Source: CANLBN01 sp047638515 (GTDB lineage: Bacteria; Pseudomonadota; Gammaproteobacteria; Pseudomonadales; Cellvibrionaceae). Taken from it: a stretch of 5,736 bases of DNA. The DNA lies in the NCBI GenBank assembly GCA_047638515.1, contig JBLIME010000173.1, positions 1 to 5,736 on the forward strand, read 5' to 3'. The translations under genes and the position numbers were made by a program. The notes under the pieces are model-generated. The model saw only the letters and a list, made by a program, of their open reading frames with translations, was not told the origin of the DNA and did no database searches. Shown here piece by piece: positions 5,700 to 5,736 of the stretch; within the stretch, counting starts at the first letter, position 1, and each line of letters starts with the position of its first letter.

Positions 5700-5736
5700 T
5701 TAATCATCAGTGGTCTTAAATCTTAAGCACCGACTA
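5700..5736 (-). other. Possible 3' end of a minus-strand gene beyond the right edge
   Basis: A terminator at 5660-5696 facing a minus-strand transcript implies a gene ending just to its right. Two minus-strand frames stay open to the window edge: one ends in ...VGA with TAA at 5723-5725, the other ends in ...FKTTDD with TAA at 5700-5702. The third frame is closed by a stop at the edge. Too few residues are visible to choose between them or to name a product. Confidence 0.2.

Noticed and set aside
5504..5719. 71-residue plus-strand open frame across the sulfatase promoter region
   Set aside because: It begins inside the sulfatase signal-peptide region and runs through promoter repeats and the terminator; its composition is not protein-like and no ribosome-binding site is evident.
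1..5736. Undescribed multi-gene defence or mobile system, CRISPR array, insertion sequence or tRNA
   Set aside because: All long frames belong to known metabolic or degradative families; no spaced repeats, transposase, integrase, terminal inverted repeats or cloverleaf sequence were seen.

Overview
This is a short, gene-dense stretch of a bacterial chromosome holding three complete genes and the 3' part of a fourth. Protein families, gene style and the moderately AT-leaning composition (judged by eye) suggest a marine-type gammaproteobacterium, perhaps of the Oceanospirillales kind. That placement is an inference from familiarity, not from a search.

Layout. Bases 2-574 (+) are the C-terminal part of an ATP-NAD kinase family protein (the COG3199/AcoX-like group); its start lies before the window. 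Its stop overlaps the start of the next gene in a TAATG junction. Bases 574-2565 (+) encode a secreted, two-part endonuclease of the ExeM/NucH type, with an N-terminal OB-fold-like region and a C-terminal endonuclease/exonuclease/phosphatase (EEP) domain whose catalytic motifs are all present. A TatD-family metal-dependent hydrolase converges on it from the minus strand (2575-3393), leaving only 9 bp between the stop codons, inside a 13-bp tandem duplication. Upstream of tatD on the same strand, across a 92-bp gap with a hairpin and a possible promoter, lies a 680-residue alkylsulfatase (3486-5528, minus) of the SdsA1 type. It has a lipoprotein signal, a metallo-beta-lactamase (MBL) domain, a dimerisation region and a C-terminal SCP2-like domain. 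The last 208 bp (5529-5736) hold a promoter-like region with repeated CAGTC elements and a strong symmetrical terminator that isolates the sulfatase from whatever lies to the right.

How the genes relate. The kinase-like gene and the nuclease are probably co-transcribed and translationally coupled, although one product is cytoplasmic and the other exported. The sulfatase probably has its own promoter; tatD may be read through from it or use a promoter in the gap. An extracellular nuclease and a cell-envelope sulfatase would both suit scavenging of organic phosphorus, sulfur and carbon, but nothing here shows a shared pathway.

No CRISPR array, mobile element, tRNA or rRNA was seen, and I found no convincing evidence of an undescribed multi-gene system. 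The points most worth checking are the repeated motif upstream of the sulfatase, the in-frame 12-bp repeats inside the nuclease gene, the lipoprotein form of the sulfatase, and the coupled kinase-nuclease pair.
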